Positions 24,315 through 36,079 of a DNA stretch of 64,000 bases are shown piece after piece. Below the pieces are notes generated by a model, which had not been told where the DNA came from, did not search any database, and was given only the letters and a program-made list of their open reading frames with translations. The stretch's first letter is position 1, and every line of letters begins with the position of its first letter. The DNA is taken from positions 14,030,256-14,094,255 of the forward strand of contig JASFXZ010000001.1 in assembly GCA_032209605.1 (NCBI GenBank). The letters are read 5' to 3'. Both the position numbers and the translations under genes were made by a program. This stretch comes from Mactromeris polynyma. Its lineage: Eukaryota > Mollusca > Bivalvia > Venerida > Mactridae.

Positions 24315-24711
24315 TCTAAAATTAGAAACATAAATAGCTAAACCGGTGGAAGAGTTTTAAGTTGTTATCGCTCTACTATGTAGAAGAAACCATGGTTCGA
24401 ATATATCTAGACGAACTTTGCGAAATTTTATGCCGTCTGCTTTAAACGAAAATGAAAGTTTTCAAAAAGTATTCTTCAATAGAAACAAAGATTTAAATAA
24501 CGTAAATATGCGAGTTATGAGCATCATGAAACAATATTTTCTGATATTCAAACTCAATCAAAGAATCTATTCTGAAACAAAATATTCTCTAAATTGTTTT
24601 TCATATCAGTACAAATTAAATCGGGAAATATACTCATCTTTTAAAACTTTACTGTGAGGCAGACTTCTGTTCACTGCCTGGCTTGAATGGCATGAGCTGT
24701 GGTGGTTGTTA

Positions 24712-25177
24712 CCGCTCACATTGTTGTTGCAAGAGCTGTTGCTATTTTTGCCACTGGACCCATGTACTGGATTGGACAATCTGGTCTGGTGTGCCCCCAT
24801 CCCCCGCAACCGAAGCACTGAATGATTTCATTGAACTTCCTTGGGCCACGAAAAAAGGCGTAACGTTGCCCTGGACCCTATGTATCGTAAGAAGCAGTAG
24901 GAGTATAGGTCCCACTAAACCCCACGGGATTGCCCACATATCTGAATTCCTTTGAAGACGTAACGTCCTTGAATTTTTTGAGTGTCGACGATTAAGATAA
25001 ATGTACTTCCTCACGTAACTCACGTTTCGGTGATTTGAACTGCTGGTCAAAATAAGATCTCATTAACTGAAGATTTTGAATATTAGAATCGTCCGTAGAA
25101 CCATCCGAATTCACAGAATTTGATAACGATGTCTGACCACGTGCTATCTCCTCTAACAATTCGTCCAAGTCAGTCAT
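24712..25177 (-). pseudogene. Broken gag-like ORF with CCHC zinc knuckle
   Basis: An ATG at 25177 opens MTDLDELLEEIARG, an acidic segment, which runs 61 codons to an in-frame TAA at 24992. The same frame continues past a second in-frame stop (TAG, about 24890) into FRGPRKFNEI and a CCHC knuckle, CFGCGGWGHTRPDC (about 24780-24825), with the exact C-x2-C-x4-H-x4-C spacing. A further stop follows about 20 residues later. Keeping one frame across two stops suggests a recently inactivated gag-like nucleocapsid protein. It could also belong to another element class that uses such knuckles. Confidence 0.6.
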
Positions 25178-25178
25178 T

Positions 25179-25336
25179 TATCTCACAGTACGAACTATTC
25201 AACACAATGCGAAGACTTCGAATAGTTTGAAAACCAGTAAACTGGGTATAAATACTAGCTACGCACGATTATCTCGTGCGAAATACTACACAAAATGTTG
25301 AATGAATGATTTATTAAACCTGGGATAAATACATTT
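25179..25336 (-). repeat. Direct repeat B (LTR-like) of gag-like element
   Basis: This is the second copy of the repeat at 23355-23504, ending 2 bp before the gag-like start codon. It carries a roughly 10-bp insertion that completes a perfect 7-bp stem, CGCACGA facing TCGTGCG. Confidence 0.8.
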
Positions 25337-26994
25337 CTGCGAACATCTTCAGTTCGAGAAAATGAAATAATATGGTGCAAATTACATCGTTTCCATAATA
25401 TTAAAGATTAAAACCCCATGTCGGGTAAAGCAATTGGATATATCTTTGTTAAATGTAAAACGAGGTGTAACTCATTGGATAAGATGTCCACTGGCTTCAT
25501 CCACGAGTTGAAAACACAGGCTTTCTCCCAACCCACGCAAGACCGGTACATATCGGAGCAAGGACAACTAGGGTTGAGACTTTCTCCCAACCCACGCAAG
25601 ACCGGTACATATCGGCCTTCATAATTCCAGAAAATGGCGGAAGTACTAGATAGTGACATAGGAAGCAATACTCGAGAGTAATAAGTATTCGTTGGTAGAA
25701 ATTATTTCACAATTGATGAAAATAATAAACTACGTTTAAACTAATAATGTTCCACGTAAGTCCAATAATCGGAAATACCAATGACAGTTTTATTCATGCA
25801 TGTTTGGTTGACTATAAATTAACAAAAAATATAAATATTCACTATATGAATATCTAAATGCACTTGAATTAACAAAGCACCACAATATGTAATATAAACA
25901 CTGTAAGACCTGACAGCACGGGAAATTTGATTCAGTTTTTCAGTTTGAAATATGGGCATAACACCACAATGATACACAAACACATATCCATTAATTGAAA
26001 ATCAAAATACAATGTATCAGTTTATAATATCTGGACAATCGAAAGTGCTCAAGAATTTTATGCTAATGAAGCAGATAACAAGGGTTTTAGAAAGTTTAAA
26101 CTTATTTATTTTACAACGATTGTGAAACAAGTTAACAACTTATACTAATCACTCTCGATGACTGCTTCCTAGTTACCAACCAGTACTCGCGCCCAATTTA
26201 GAGATTGTGAAGTTCGTGATAAAACAACGCTCATCGCGTGACTCGAACTCATGACCATCGGATCATAAGGGATTATAAGGGTTAGTTATATAGTAAAATT
26301 TGTTTCTGGAACCAAACAATGTGACCAGATTTCGGAATTGCGGGATGCTGGGTTTGTGAGGTAGTAAGTAATTGAATTATAAAAGAGAATTTTGGGACAC
26401 ACATATGGAGGCCGGAATTGCGAGGTGTTCGGAGTTGGCCGGATTTCCGGTGTTGTACATGTACCATACTTAAATACCAAAGACAATTTCGAAGGGTGAA
26501 GGCGAAACTAGTTTATCTGCTTCTAAATAAAAAAGCAAATATGCTTGTTTCATTTTCATCTCTGGACTTGAAAAGTTTCCATAAACACCTGTCTCTAAAG
26601 GAAGTTCCTGTGTGCTAGTAAACAATCTATTCTACAGATAGTGCCCCGACGTCGCAAACGTGAATCCCTCGCAAAAAAGCGGACGAGTCCGTCTATTATA
26701 AACTATCTGATTATTTAATTGAATGAATTTTATAAAACTGTCGAAAAAATACTTTACCATTTTGTCATACTGGTACTAGACTTACACATTTTGACACTCG
26801 CCAATCCTTATTGTCTGCGATATGTAAACCCATGGTTTTGAACGAAAATCATATACATGTACATATATGTTTATAACAGAGTCATTGCTCCTTTGCTTTG
26901 CACTTTTTCTATAGCCATCAATCACAATATCCATGTATTAAAGTCATTTGGACAAAATAATGTGATGGACAAAGGGACAGACGTACTGCCGAAT
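25337..26994. other. Gene-free stretch / possible 3' UTR
   Basis: The stretch holds a duplicated 36-bp segment (about 25521-25556 and 25581-25616, containing CCCACGCAAGACCGGTACAT) and a tRNA-like SINE relic near 26230. An AATAAA on the minus strand near 26106 could end the transcript of the membrane-protein gene at 26995. No gene is seen. Confidence 0.45.
26150..26270 (-). repeat. tRNA-like SINE relic
   Basis: On the minus strand, CATGAGTTCGAGTCACGC resembles a B-box (GGTTCGANNCC). No intact cloverleaf can be drawn. Confidence 0.35.
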
Positions 26995-29900
26995 TTAGGT
27001 ATAATATACGGCTTCACCAGGCATATTTTGCAAATTGTATCCAGTTGGCTGATATGCATTTCCAGGTTTAAATGCAACGTTCTTTGGACCTTGTGCAGCA
27101 GGAGCAGACCCCATTGCATTACCAGCGCCAATCGAAACAACCTTCCCGGAAACCTTTACGATGACGATTTTTACTATCACAACGCCCATTACCACACAAC
27201 CAACTACTGCAACACCACCCACAACAGACGATATTATGATCGTGCTTGCATCGTCATCTGTGAACAAGAACAAAGCATATTAATAAAATTAGATACAATT
27301 ATATACTGGGCAAAAGAGCAAACGCGCCATTTTGTATTTTAAAAAGCTTCACTACATTATGACAACTGATCTGAAACGATGAACATGATTTTGACTGGTT
27401 TACATCGACTTTTTGATGTTTCTATTCTTGTGAAAAATAAATGTTATATTTTATTGCAATCAACAAAAGATGTATATAATAGCCATTTTCTAACTATGCG
27501 AAACAGTACTGGCAGGTTAGAACTTTTGACCAGTATTTTTCAACCAAGTTTCTCGTCAAAATATAGTAAACACATAGCCAAATTGCTTGCTGATGTAATG
27601 AAAGCAATAGCTAATGAAATAAGGAGTAGGGTGTTCCGATTTCATCATTAGTAAATTTGTATCATTAATGATACCAAGGGAGCCATTTTCATCATCACCA
27701 ACATCATCCTCGGCGACAACTGCAACAACCGTAATATCATCAATTGTAATACAGTCTGACTATATAGTAAACGAACTCCCGGCTAAGTCAACATTATGGT
27801 ACATGTAAAAGATAATTTATATCAAATGGATCACTGAAACTGAAACCGAGAAGTTGCTTTCAGCAGGTAAACTGAATGGCTAACTATACAAACGCATATA
27901 TACAAACAGGGGGCGAGTGGTTATGGTCGCTGACTTCAATCACTAGGCTCTCAACGCTGCGGGTTCGAGTACCACTCGGGATGTAGAACTTGAATGTGAG
28001 GAGCTGCAGAAGGCCTATGCCCAAAATGATGCTTGAAGGGGAACATGGGGATCCTCTTCCACCATAAAATAGCTGTAAAACCCACACATGACCTGGCTGT
28101 TAAGCTTACACCCACAACAGGGCAATATAATACAACGAATTCTCTGTAATAGCCTTATACATGATCAAGAATTGAAAAAAGATTTCAAACTAACCGTCAT
28201 CTACAATAACTATCTGTGGTCCTTCTGTTATGTATACGCTTGAAGACATAGACGCAACCTGGCTTGAGGTAGGAAATATTAATCGCCAGTCATTTTCAGC
28301 GTCCCTTCTCTCTCTATAATTCAGGTTACTTTTATCTGTATTTATTTCCGGTTCGAATCGAGTCGTGCGGAACAATTAATAGCATTGTTCAAATATGCCA
28401 CCAGTGTATCGTATTAAAGTATCAGACGACTAATTGACTCCGTGCACTATACATCAAATATTACGCTCGTGTAATTTCGCTCGAATTTTAAATGTTACAA
28501 AAATACAACTGTATTGTTTGTAATGTCATAACCATACAATCGCTACATAACGAATGGGTAGACAATTTTCGCGCGCATTCCTTCATCTAAATTCCCTACA
28601 GCGCTTTGAACCCACTGCAGCTTTGTTCACATCAAATTTTGGAATTTGAAATAAAAGTGAGCCCCGTACTGAAGGAAAATTAAATTCTTCCTATATCTGA
28701 TACATTTCTAAGATCGAAAATATTTACTTATAAAGTATATATTGCGTTTTTGAAGATATCAATAAATTCTTCTCGCTTATATTGGACCTACCAGATGAAC
28801 TTTCGACAACTGAATCCTTCTGGTCATAGGATATTTCCAGCTCGCCTGAAAAAAATTAATCTAATTGACTCGAATTCATATAATTTATCATAAAAAATTG
28901 CCCCTCACCGCTGCATGTTCGTATCCAACCAGAGGTGTAGAATGTGTATGTGGGTAACCTGCCCATGGTGCCCGTATCCAACCAGAGGTGTAGAATGTGT
29001 ATGTGGGTCACCTGCCCATGGTGCCCGTATCCAACCAGAGACGTAGAATGTGTATGTGGGTCACCTGCCCATGGTGCCCGTATCAAACCAGAGATGTAGA
29101 ATGTGTATGTGGGTAACCTGCCCATGGTGCCCGTATCCAACCAGAGATGTAGAATGTGTATGTGGGTAACCTGCCCATGGTGCCCGTATCCAACCAGAGA
29201 TGTAGAATGTGTATGTGGGTAACTTAAAAGCTTTATAACTGGCTTGCGGAAGGTCGGAAGTTCTGCCCATGGTGCCCGCAAATACCATTTATTTATTTAT
29301 ATGTGGTTTTATGGCGCATCGACAGCTTCGGTCATTTAGCGCGCAAGGAATGTAAAAAACATGTGAAACTAAAAAGGGTTACGACATATACTTGTATGTG
29401 TTAAATAGGTGTAAATATAGTGGGTAAAAATTGGGATCATTAGGGTAAGAATATATTTTATGTACCAGGGTGAGCGAGGCAATCCTCATTCACCGGTAAA
29501 TGTAATATATGTAAGTATGGATTAAAAATTTATCATAGTTTGTTGTAAAAGCCAATCTCTTTGATGTAGCTTATAATTTTTTCAACTTGGATAGTCTCAA
29601 AGAGACTTTTAATGTCAGTGGTATTGAAAAATTGGGAACGGACTGGTTGAAGGTCAACACAGTCGACAAGAAAATGTTGTACTGTGAAAGGAGTATTACA
29701 TGGAATGCAGTCCAGTCTAGCACCCCGGACAAACAGCCAGGAGTGTGTAAGACGTGTGTGCCCAATTCTGCATCGGGCTATTATAACCTCTTCTTTTCGG
29801 ATGGGCCTGTACGCAGATTGCCATTCTCCAAGTACTGGTTTCACTGAGTGCATCTTGTTATTGTCCTCTGTATCCCACTGGGATTGCCACGAAAATTGGG

Positions 29901-32900
29901 TGCTTGATGAAACAGCAGATTTAAAATCAGAAGAAGGAACTTTAACATCTGAAATGGATAATGTCAAGGCAGACTTGGCATTTCTGTCAGCTCTATCATT
30001 TCCCTTGATACCGATATGACCCGGGATCCAGCAAAACACAAATTCTCTTGTAGTACTTAGTCTTGAAATTCGTTCAAGGATTTTGCAAATCATAGGGTTT
30101 TCAAGATCTTTGTTGAAAAGGGCCTGTAAGGTGGATAGGGAGTCGGAAAATACAATGAAGTTACTTTCTCTAGATTCCTCTGCAATATTAATGAGAGCAA
30201 GATCGATGGTAGGTGACATTTCATAATGTTGGTATTAGACACTGCTGCTGCTCCAACAGTGTCACCGTCTTGAGATCCGTCCGTGTAAATTGGTTTGTGA
30301 GTCGCATATTTTTCTTTTATTTCATTGTATTTTGTTTGGAATGTGATACCGTCTGTGTCAGACTTCTTGTCATTAGTTAGATCGAAGAGGTAATTTGCAG
30401 ACTTGAGGGTCCACGGTGGGGTGTCTGGAATCTTGTACTGTTCAATTGAGTCCATATTCACTTGGATGTCTTCAATAGACTGAGACATGCGAATGCCAAG
30501 CGGAGGTATGTCATTTGGTTTCTGCTCAAAGGGACGTTTGAATTTAGGGTTAAAAACAACTTCATGTGTAGGATTAAGAGGATTTGCTTTCAGATTCAGA
30601 ATATACTGCAGGGAAAGTTTTTCCCTTCTGAGCTGAAGAGATGGTTCGTTAGCCTCGACGTAAAGGTTTTTGACAGGAGATGTTCGAAATGCTCCTAGTA
30701 CTAGTCTTAGACCTTGATTATGTATTGAATCGAGTGATTTTAAGTACGACTTCCTAGCTGATCCGTACACTATTGATCCATAGTCTAATTTGGAGCGGAT
30801 AAGGGATCTATAAAGACGTAAAAGGACTTTTTTCTATCAGCTCCCCAATCAGAGTGAGCAACAACTTTCAAGAGGTTGAGGGCTTTCTGGCACTTCTCTT
30901 TATGTGCATGTACGTGTTGGATAAAAGTAAGTTTCCGGTCAAATATTAACCTAGTATTGTTCATGTGAAGGCTTGGTTCAGGATGCATACCCCGAAGTTT
31001 GCAAAAGTGCATGCACTTAGTTTTGGCCTTAGAAAATTTGAAGCCATTTTTATCGGCCCAGGTTTGGATTTTATTTAGACATTGTTGGAGTTGTCGCTCT
31101 ATTATATTCATATTGCGAGATCTGAAACATATGACAAAATCATCCACATAGAGTGAACATTCTACTCCAGGGTTAATAGCTTTCACAATGATGTTTATCT
31201 TTACGCTGAAGAGTGTGACTGACAAGATACAGCCCTGTGGTACACCCATTTCCTGTTCGCGACGTCCTGATAAACTGTCACCAACACGAACGCGGAAGTA
31301 GCGTTCATCCAAGAATGCAGCCATAAAAAGTGGGAGGCGGCCTCTGAGACCAAAGTCATGAAGATCTTTCAGAATTCCATACTTCCAGGTAGTGTCGTAG
31401 GCACTTTCCAGATAAAAAAATACTGACACAACATGTTGTTTATTAATAAAAGCTTCTCTCAGAAATGTTTCTAAGCGCACAAGATGATCATTTGTACCAC
31501 GTTGGCGGCGAAATCCGCTTTGGACATCAACAATTAGGTTGTTGGATTCCAAGAACCACACAAGACGATCGTTTACCATTCGTTCCAATGTTTTGCAGAT
31601 GCAACTTGTGAGAGCTATAGGGCGATAATTATTAGGATCACTAGTGTCCTTACCCGGTTTTGGAATAGGAATCACTAGCGCCTCTAGCCATGAGGTGGGA
31701 AACTCACCAGATTGCCAAATGCCATTAAAAATATCAAGAAAAATAGAGAGTGTGGTATCAGGTAAGTGTTTTAAAAATTGATAGTGAACTTTGTCTGGTC
31801 CTGGGGAGGTATCGTTTGTCTTGTGAAGGGCAGTTTTAAGTTCTTGTAAAGAGAACAACTTGTTATAGGATTCCTGGTTCTTGGAAGAAAAATTAAGCTT
31901 CTTCTATTCCTCGTTAGTTTTGTTCTTCTGAAAATTTGTGGAACTATTTTGCGATGAAGACTTTTTCGCAAATGCGTCTGCCAGAGCATCAGCAATTTTC
32001 TCCGGAGTATCTATTTTAGTATCATCAACAGACAGGTGATTGATAGGGGGTTGGGATTTTCCCTTTATTTTTCGGATCATGTCCCAGGTTTTTTTGACAG
32101 AAGCTCTACTATTTAGTCTTGAAACATATTGTCTCCAAGACTTTCGTTTACTGTTTTTAATTGTATGTCGAGCCTTGGCCCTGAATATACGAAAGTTGTT
32201 AAGATTGTCCTGAGTGGGTCTCAGATTGAATTTCCTGAGGACTTTTTTCTGTTTTGTGTTGCTCTTTTGCATTCCTCATTGTACCAAGGCTTGTCAGGGT
32301 GTTTAGGATTTGAGGAGGTTTGAGGTATGGACTGTTTTGCGGCATGTATTATCAGCGAAGTAAAAAAATGAGATGCATCATCACAATCATCAAACTTTTC
32401 ACAAGTGATTGTCTGTTCACAAGTAAGTTTAAACTTTTTCCAATCAGCTTTTGAAAGTTTCCATTTTCTAGGGCGTTCGTAGCTCGATGGACTTGCATTG
32501 TGGAAGAGATAAAAATAGGAAAGTGATCACTTCCACATGTGTCATCGCATACTTTCCAGTCAAAGTCTGGAAGTAGGGTTGGACTACATATAGAGAGATC
32601 AAGAGATGAATAAGATCCTGTTGCAGGATGCAGATAAGTCTTTGAATTTACATGATTCATAATAGACAAATCATTAGACGTACTAATATGCTCAAGTTGG
32701 GTTCCTCTGTGGTTAGTATCATCACATCCCCAGATGATGTTATGAACGTTAAAATCACCCGCTAATATGTATGGGGCGGGAAGTTGTGTTATAAGATTGT
32801 TCAGTTTGTTTATATCAATAGGCTGACTGAGTGGTAGATAAATATAACATAGTGTAATACTACATACTGTATTGATACTCTTACAGCAACAGCTTGTCAA

Positions 32901-35038
32901 GTTGTGTTTAAAGTTATTTGTGAGTGTGGAACACAATTGTTTATAATAATAGAAACTCCACATTGGGCTTTGTCGCCCTCGGTATACACTTTGTTATATA
33001 TAGAATAGCATTTAAAAGATACACTATCATTCTCTTTCAAGAATGTTTCTCGAAGACAGAAAGCAACAGGTGAATGTTCACGTATTAAAAGAGATATTTT
33101 ATCTATATTGGCCTTCTGGCCTCTACAATTCCATTGTATGATATTACTTGACGCCATGATAGATTAAAAATAAGTTAAAAATAAAGTAAAGGAAAGACTA
33201 AGTTTCTTCATCAGTGGGCATGTTCTCACCCACTGAGACAGGGATTCCATCGCTGTCATCCTCCATGTCACTTAGACATTCGAACTTGTTGAGGGGGGTT
33301 TTGTGATTGTTAGTTTTTCGTGGTTTTTGTTTGGGTGATGTAGATTTATGATTTGCAGGTTTTTCTTTAGGGGATTGGGAGGCAGATTTGTTGTTCTTTT
33401 TGGTTACTGGTGTAGATTTTACCTTGGGTTTCGTAGTAGGAGGGGCTGGTGATGTGGTTTTAGATGGAATGGATTTTGGTTTTTCGGGGGTAACAGGTTT
33501 TTTCGCTAGATTATTATTATGGGATGTTTTTTCTGCAGGTGGAGGAACCTTTGGGGCAGGCTGTCTCTGTGTCTGTACAGATGAGGGGGCCAGACCTTTA
33601 CGGTCCTCTGCAATCTGAGGGTATTTCTCAGTCAGTAGCTTTATAAGTTGACTGCACGAGTGACGAGTGTTCGCCAAAGGGGCAGCTTTGTTTGGCATAG
33701 CTAGCACTACTGCCAGCCTGTGCCTGGTCCCTCTGGTGGTTCTGCACAACACTCCTTGCCTCTAAAAACGAACGAAATATTTTGGCTATACTTGGCTTGC
33801 AGTATTTCCTTCTCCATTTTCCATAATGTGCAAATTTTGGAAAAGGCAGGATGGGAATTTTTACAGTTGTTACAGTGGGGTTTCTCATGGCAGTTCTTCG
33901 AGTCATGGTCCGACCCCTTGAATGCACAGACCGCACAAACCGGAGCACTTGTGCACTTTGTCTCGTGATGGCCAAACCTCTGACACCTGAAACAACGCAG
34001 AGGATTTGGCACATACATGGAGACTGGAACATTTTCGTAACCAATTTTTAAACTAGATAGAAGGATAGATGTTACGAATGTCAGGATGTATGTATTTGTT
34101 TGAATAATTTTATTGTCTCTTTTAATTGAAATGCGTTTTACTTCAGAGACAGTCTGCGATTTGAGATTAGTTGTAATTTCGTCGAGGGACTCGCAACATG
34201 CGAGATCCCTACAACGAATAACCCCTTTTGAGGAGTTCAGTGATGCGTGGGGTTTAACAACAACCCCCAACCCAAAAAAGTGTTTCTGGCTCAAAAGATT
34301 TTTTGTTTGCTGCATGGTAGAACATTCCACCAGCAACGTGTCATCTTTTAATTTTTTAACTGATTTTGGTGTTCCAATACATTGTACCTATTTTTTTTAT
34401 ACAATCTTGTGTGTTCAACTCCAATATTATTTAATATACTGACATAACAAAGTGTTCTTGATAGACTATTATGACAGGTAAATCTATGCTGAAGTGACAT
34501 CTGTGATCTGTAGTGAGCCACTTGCTGTCAGCACTTTCAGTGCTTTGATTTTATTTATCAACTACATTGGTGATAGTTCTTCTTACATAAGGTTCAGCGA
34601 ACATTGACAATTATTTACTGACTAATTCTATAAACTATTTATTGTAATAATTCAACTGATGTGTCCGTTTATCGCCGAGGACTTACTCGATTTTTTATAC
34701 TTCCGATTTCATGTAAAATTAATTTTAACTTTTCCCATTTGTTTAATTTTGGTAAAGTAGATTCTAATTAGATTTTTTTAATCTGGCAATTTTTCCCAAG
34801 TACTTCAAGACACTTAAAACTAGCATTTGTAAAAAATCAGTATTTTAATTGTTTTTTCGGCACTGATTAGTAAATAATTATAAAAGTCTTTTCCATAAAG
34901 GTCGAGAGAAAGCATATGTATAAGGGAAAACATTAACTGAATAAATGACGATATACCTGGTCGCAGTGAATTCTCAACAATTCCAAATGTTATGCAAACC
35001 AACATTACAAGCACCAGTTTGCATTTGCATCCACTCAT
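26995..35038 (-). CDS. Small signal-peptide, single-pass membrane protein
   Basis: I do not recognise the family. Five exons fit with GT-AG borders, and every intron is in phase 1: 34957-35038, 28792-28845, 28195-28335, 27675-27755 and 26995-27257. They give about 206 aa. Exon 1 encodes a signal peptide (KLVLVMLVCITFGIV) ending near LRPG. The ectodomain is about 100 aa and acidic; exon 4 contains CITIDDITVVAVVAEDD, which recalls the end of MAM-type modules. The last exon gives a glycine-valine-rich membrane helix (SSVVGGVAVVGCVVMGVVIV) and a cytoplasmic tail of about 55 residues with YNLQNM and a C-terminal VYYT. Exon 4 (81 bp) is symmetric and may be optional. Intron 1 (6.1 kb) contains a dead retrotransposon and a SINE-derived array. 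The last exon and exon 1 are firm; the middle exons are inferred from splice sites and phase. Confidence 0.6.
27908..28105 (+). repeat. tRNA-derived SINE (family member 1)
   Basis: A tRNA-like head (GAGTGGTTATGGTCGCTGAC, then a B-box-like GGGTTCGAGTACC) leads into a body with GGGATGTAGAACTTG and CTATGCCCAAAATGATG. The same order is found in reverse at 37270-37590 and forward at 61952. It lies in an intron of the membrane-protein gene, opposite to the gene. Confidence 0.75.
28921..29280 (+). repeat. 53-bp array derived from a SINE segment, 6 copies
   Basis: Units start at 28921, 28974, 29027, 29080, 29133 and 29186, each 53 bp (GTATCCAACCAGAG to GCCCATGGTGCCC). The sequence just before and within unit 1 (CGCTGCATGTTCGTATCC) corresponds to the B-box region of the local SINE family. 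The last unit alone keeps a roughly 42-bp linker (TTTATAACTGGCTTGCGGAA) that matches the body of the SINE at 62050-62095. The other five lack it. Minus-strand frames through it are repeat artefacts. Confidence 0.9.
29533..33157 (-). pseudogene. Broken ORF2 (endonuclease-RT-RNase H)
   Basis: The segment starts with an endonuclease-like IIQWNCRGQKANIDK (from 33157) and includes LAGDFNVHNIIWG and CGSDHFPIF. The RT part (31858-30785) shows IPIPKPGKD, NNYRPIALTS, GVPQGCILS and SLYVDDFVI. The RNase H part shows PIYTDGSQDGD, FSDSLSTLQAL and WIPGHIGIKGNDRADRNA. The frame changes near 32390, 31900, 30780 and 30210, with a stop at 31904. RT motif A reads FFYLESAYD where a catalytic Asp is normally found (FFDLE), so the enzyme would be inactive even without the frameshifts. 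Confidence 0.85.
33198..34336 (-). pseudogene. Broken ORF1 (zinc-knuckle protein)
   Basis: The first frame (34336-33707) contains three knuckle-like Cys/His clusters: CFRCQRFGHHETKC, CAVCAFKGSDHDSKNC and CNNCKNSHPAFSKIC. It runs out just after AEPPEGPGTGWQ. A second frame (33752-33198) continues with a proline- and lysine-rich tail that ends MPTDEET. The overlap near 33710-33760 indicates one frameshift. Open sequence extends upstream of 34336 towards 34430 without a clear start, so the ORF may be 5' truncated. Confidence 0.75.
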
Positions 35039-36079
35039 AATTACGCTTTAAATGCAATGTAGTCCGCTCTGACCACGTTAACTCGAATTAAATTCTTGTT
35101 CAGATGCCGTGCAATTACAAATATTTTATTTTGCCATAAAAAGCACAGTTCTTTAACAGTTCATCGCGTAACCCACAGCATTTAGTTGAACTACTTATAA
35201 TTTACACTGCCGCTATATTCTATCACAATAGATAATATTTGCAACGGTTTAAAGTCACCTTACGCTAAATCATATGAAAACATGTTCATGTACAACAAGA
35301 GACGCCGGAAGGACACGCTCTACCATTCGAAAGAACGTATGCATGCCAATTCAATTGCGAAAAGTTAAAAAGAAGAAAAGACATTTCAGGCACGGATGTG
35401 AGGGAGGATAGTAAGAAGCAATATATGGAGCACAAGAAATCGAAAGAGGAAGAGATATGTAAAGGGGGCATATTTGACTGAAATGTAAGTCAGAGACAAC
35501 TTAACTGGCTGGGTCACTCCATGATGCCAAACACTTATGTGGCGATTAAAAACAATCGGGCATGTGGTTGCTTAGAAACAAGCACCGTGACTTGAAACAC
35601 TTTCGCCAAATTCAATACGAAGAGACATAACTCTTAAAAGGTGTAAGTCAGAGTTATGAACCTTAGCTCGAGACGCTAAATTTCACGATGCCGAATGCAC
35701 TAATTGTTTAAAAGCATTCGGTGGTACAGAAATTGCTGAGGAACCTGCATACACGCAAAACTTGCATCAATTTATATATTTAATTATTGATGCGAAATTA
35801 CCTGACATGGGGAAGCTAGAGCAAGGGAACAGCTAGGGCTCGTAACGCCACTTCATAATGCTCAATATTGGTTGGGAGTTCCAAAGCATAATACAGGGGG
35901 GTTACATAAGAGTGAAATTGAACCATGTCATTAAACTTGATGAAATATTATTACAATCTCTAACCTCAGCGACATTTACCTTTTGGGCGCCTGACCTTAA
36001 ACCAAAATATGTCTTCCTCTTACTAAGACTATTCCAAGTTTGGGGTTGGTAATGATAGGGGGCAGTATATGTAGTTAAA
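35039..36079. other. Gene-free stretch upstream of the membrane gene
   Basis: This should contain the 5' UTR and promoter of the minus-strand membrane-protein gene. No TATA box or recognised motif stands out, and no exon is seen on either strand. Confidence 0.45.

Larger units (their letters stand above)
23355..25336 (-). mobile_element. Gag-only LTR-like element, decayed
   Basis: Two direct repeats (23355-23504 and 25179-25336) bracket about 1.7 kb. A gag-like frame begins 2 bp inside the right-hand repeat and carries a CCHC knuckle. No protease, RT or integrase frame is seen, and a tandem array of an 18-bp unit fills 24158-24314. The layout matches non-autonomous LTR elements that keep only gag, but the repeats are short and no target duplication or primer-binding site was identified. 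A different direct-repeat element class is possible. Confidence 0.5.
29285..34430 (-). mobile_element. Dead non-LTR retrotransposon with RNase H
   Basis: In order on the minus strand there is an ORF1 with CCHC-type knuckles (34336-33198), an AP-endonuclease-like region (33157-32352), reverse transcriptase (about 32270-30090) and RNase H (about 30330-29533). The 3' end has AAATAAATAAAT-like repeats next to 29285. This order with RNase H fits the I/Nimb/Jockey-related group. Several frameshifts and stops break it. It lies in intron 1 of the membrane-protein gene, in the same orientation. The 5' limit is estimated. Confidence 0.85.

Noticed and set aside
26634..26710. Self-cleaving ribozyme in the CAGATAGT...ACTATCTG hairpin region
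   Set aside because: The inverted ends pair and GACGAGTCCGTC looks suggestive, but the conserved CTGANGA and GAAAC core of hammerhead ribozymes is absent on both strands.
28856..29288. 141- and 75-codon frames with THSTSL-type repeats
   Set aside because: They are generated by the 53-bp SINE-derived array and lack any start, splice or family evidence.
35286..35471. 61-codon hydrophobic minus-strand frame
   Set aside because: No similarity, and it is only the antisense of a purine-rich non-coding stretch.
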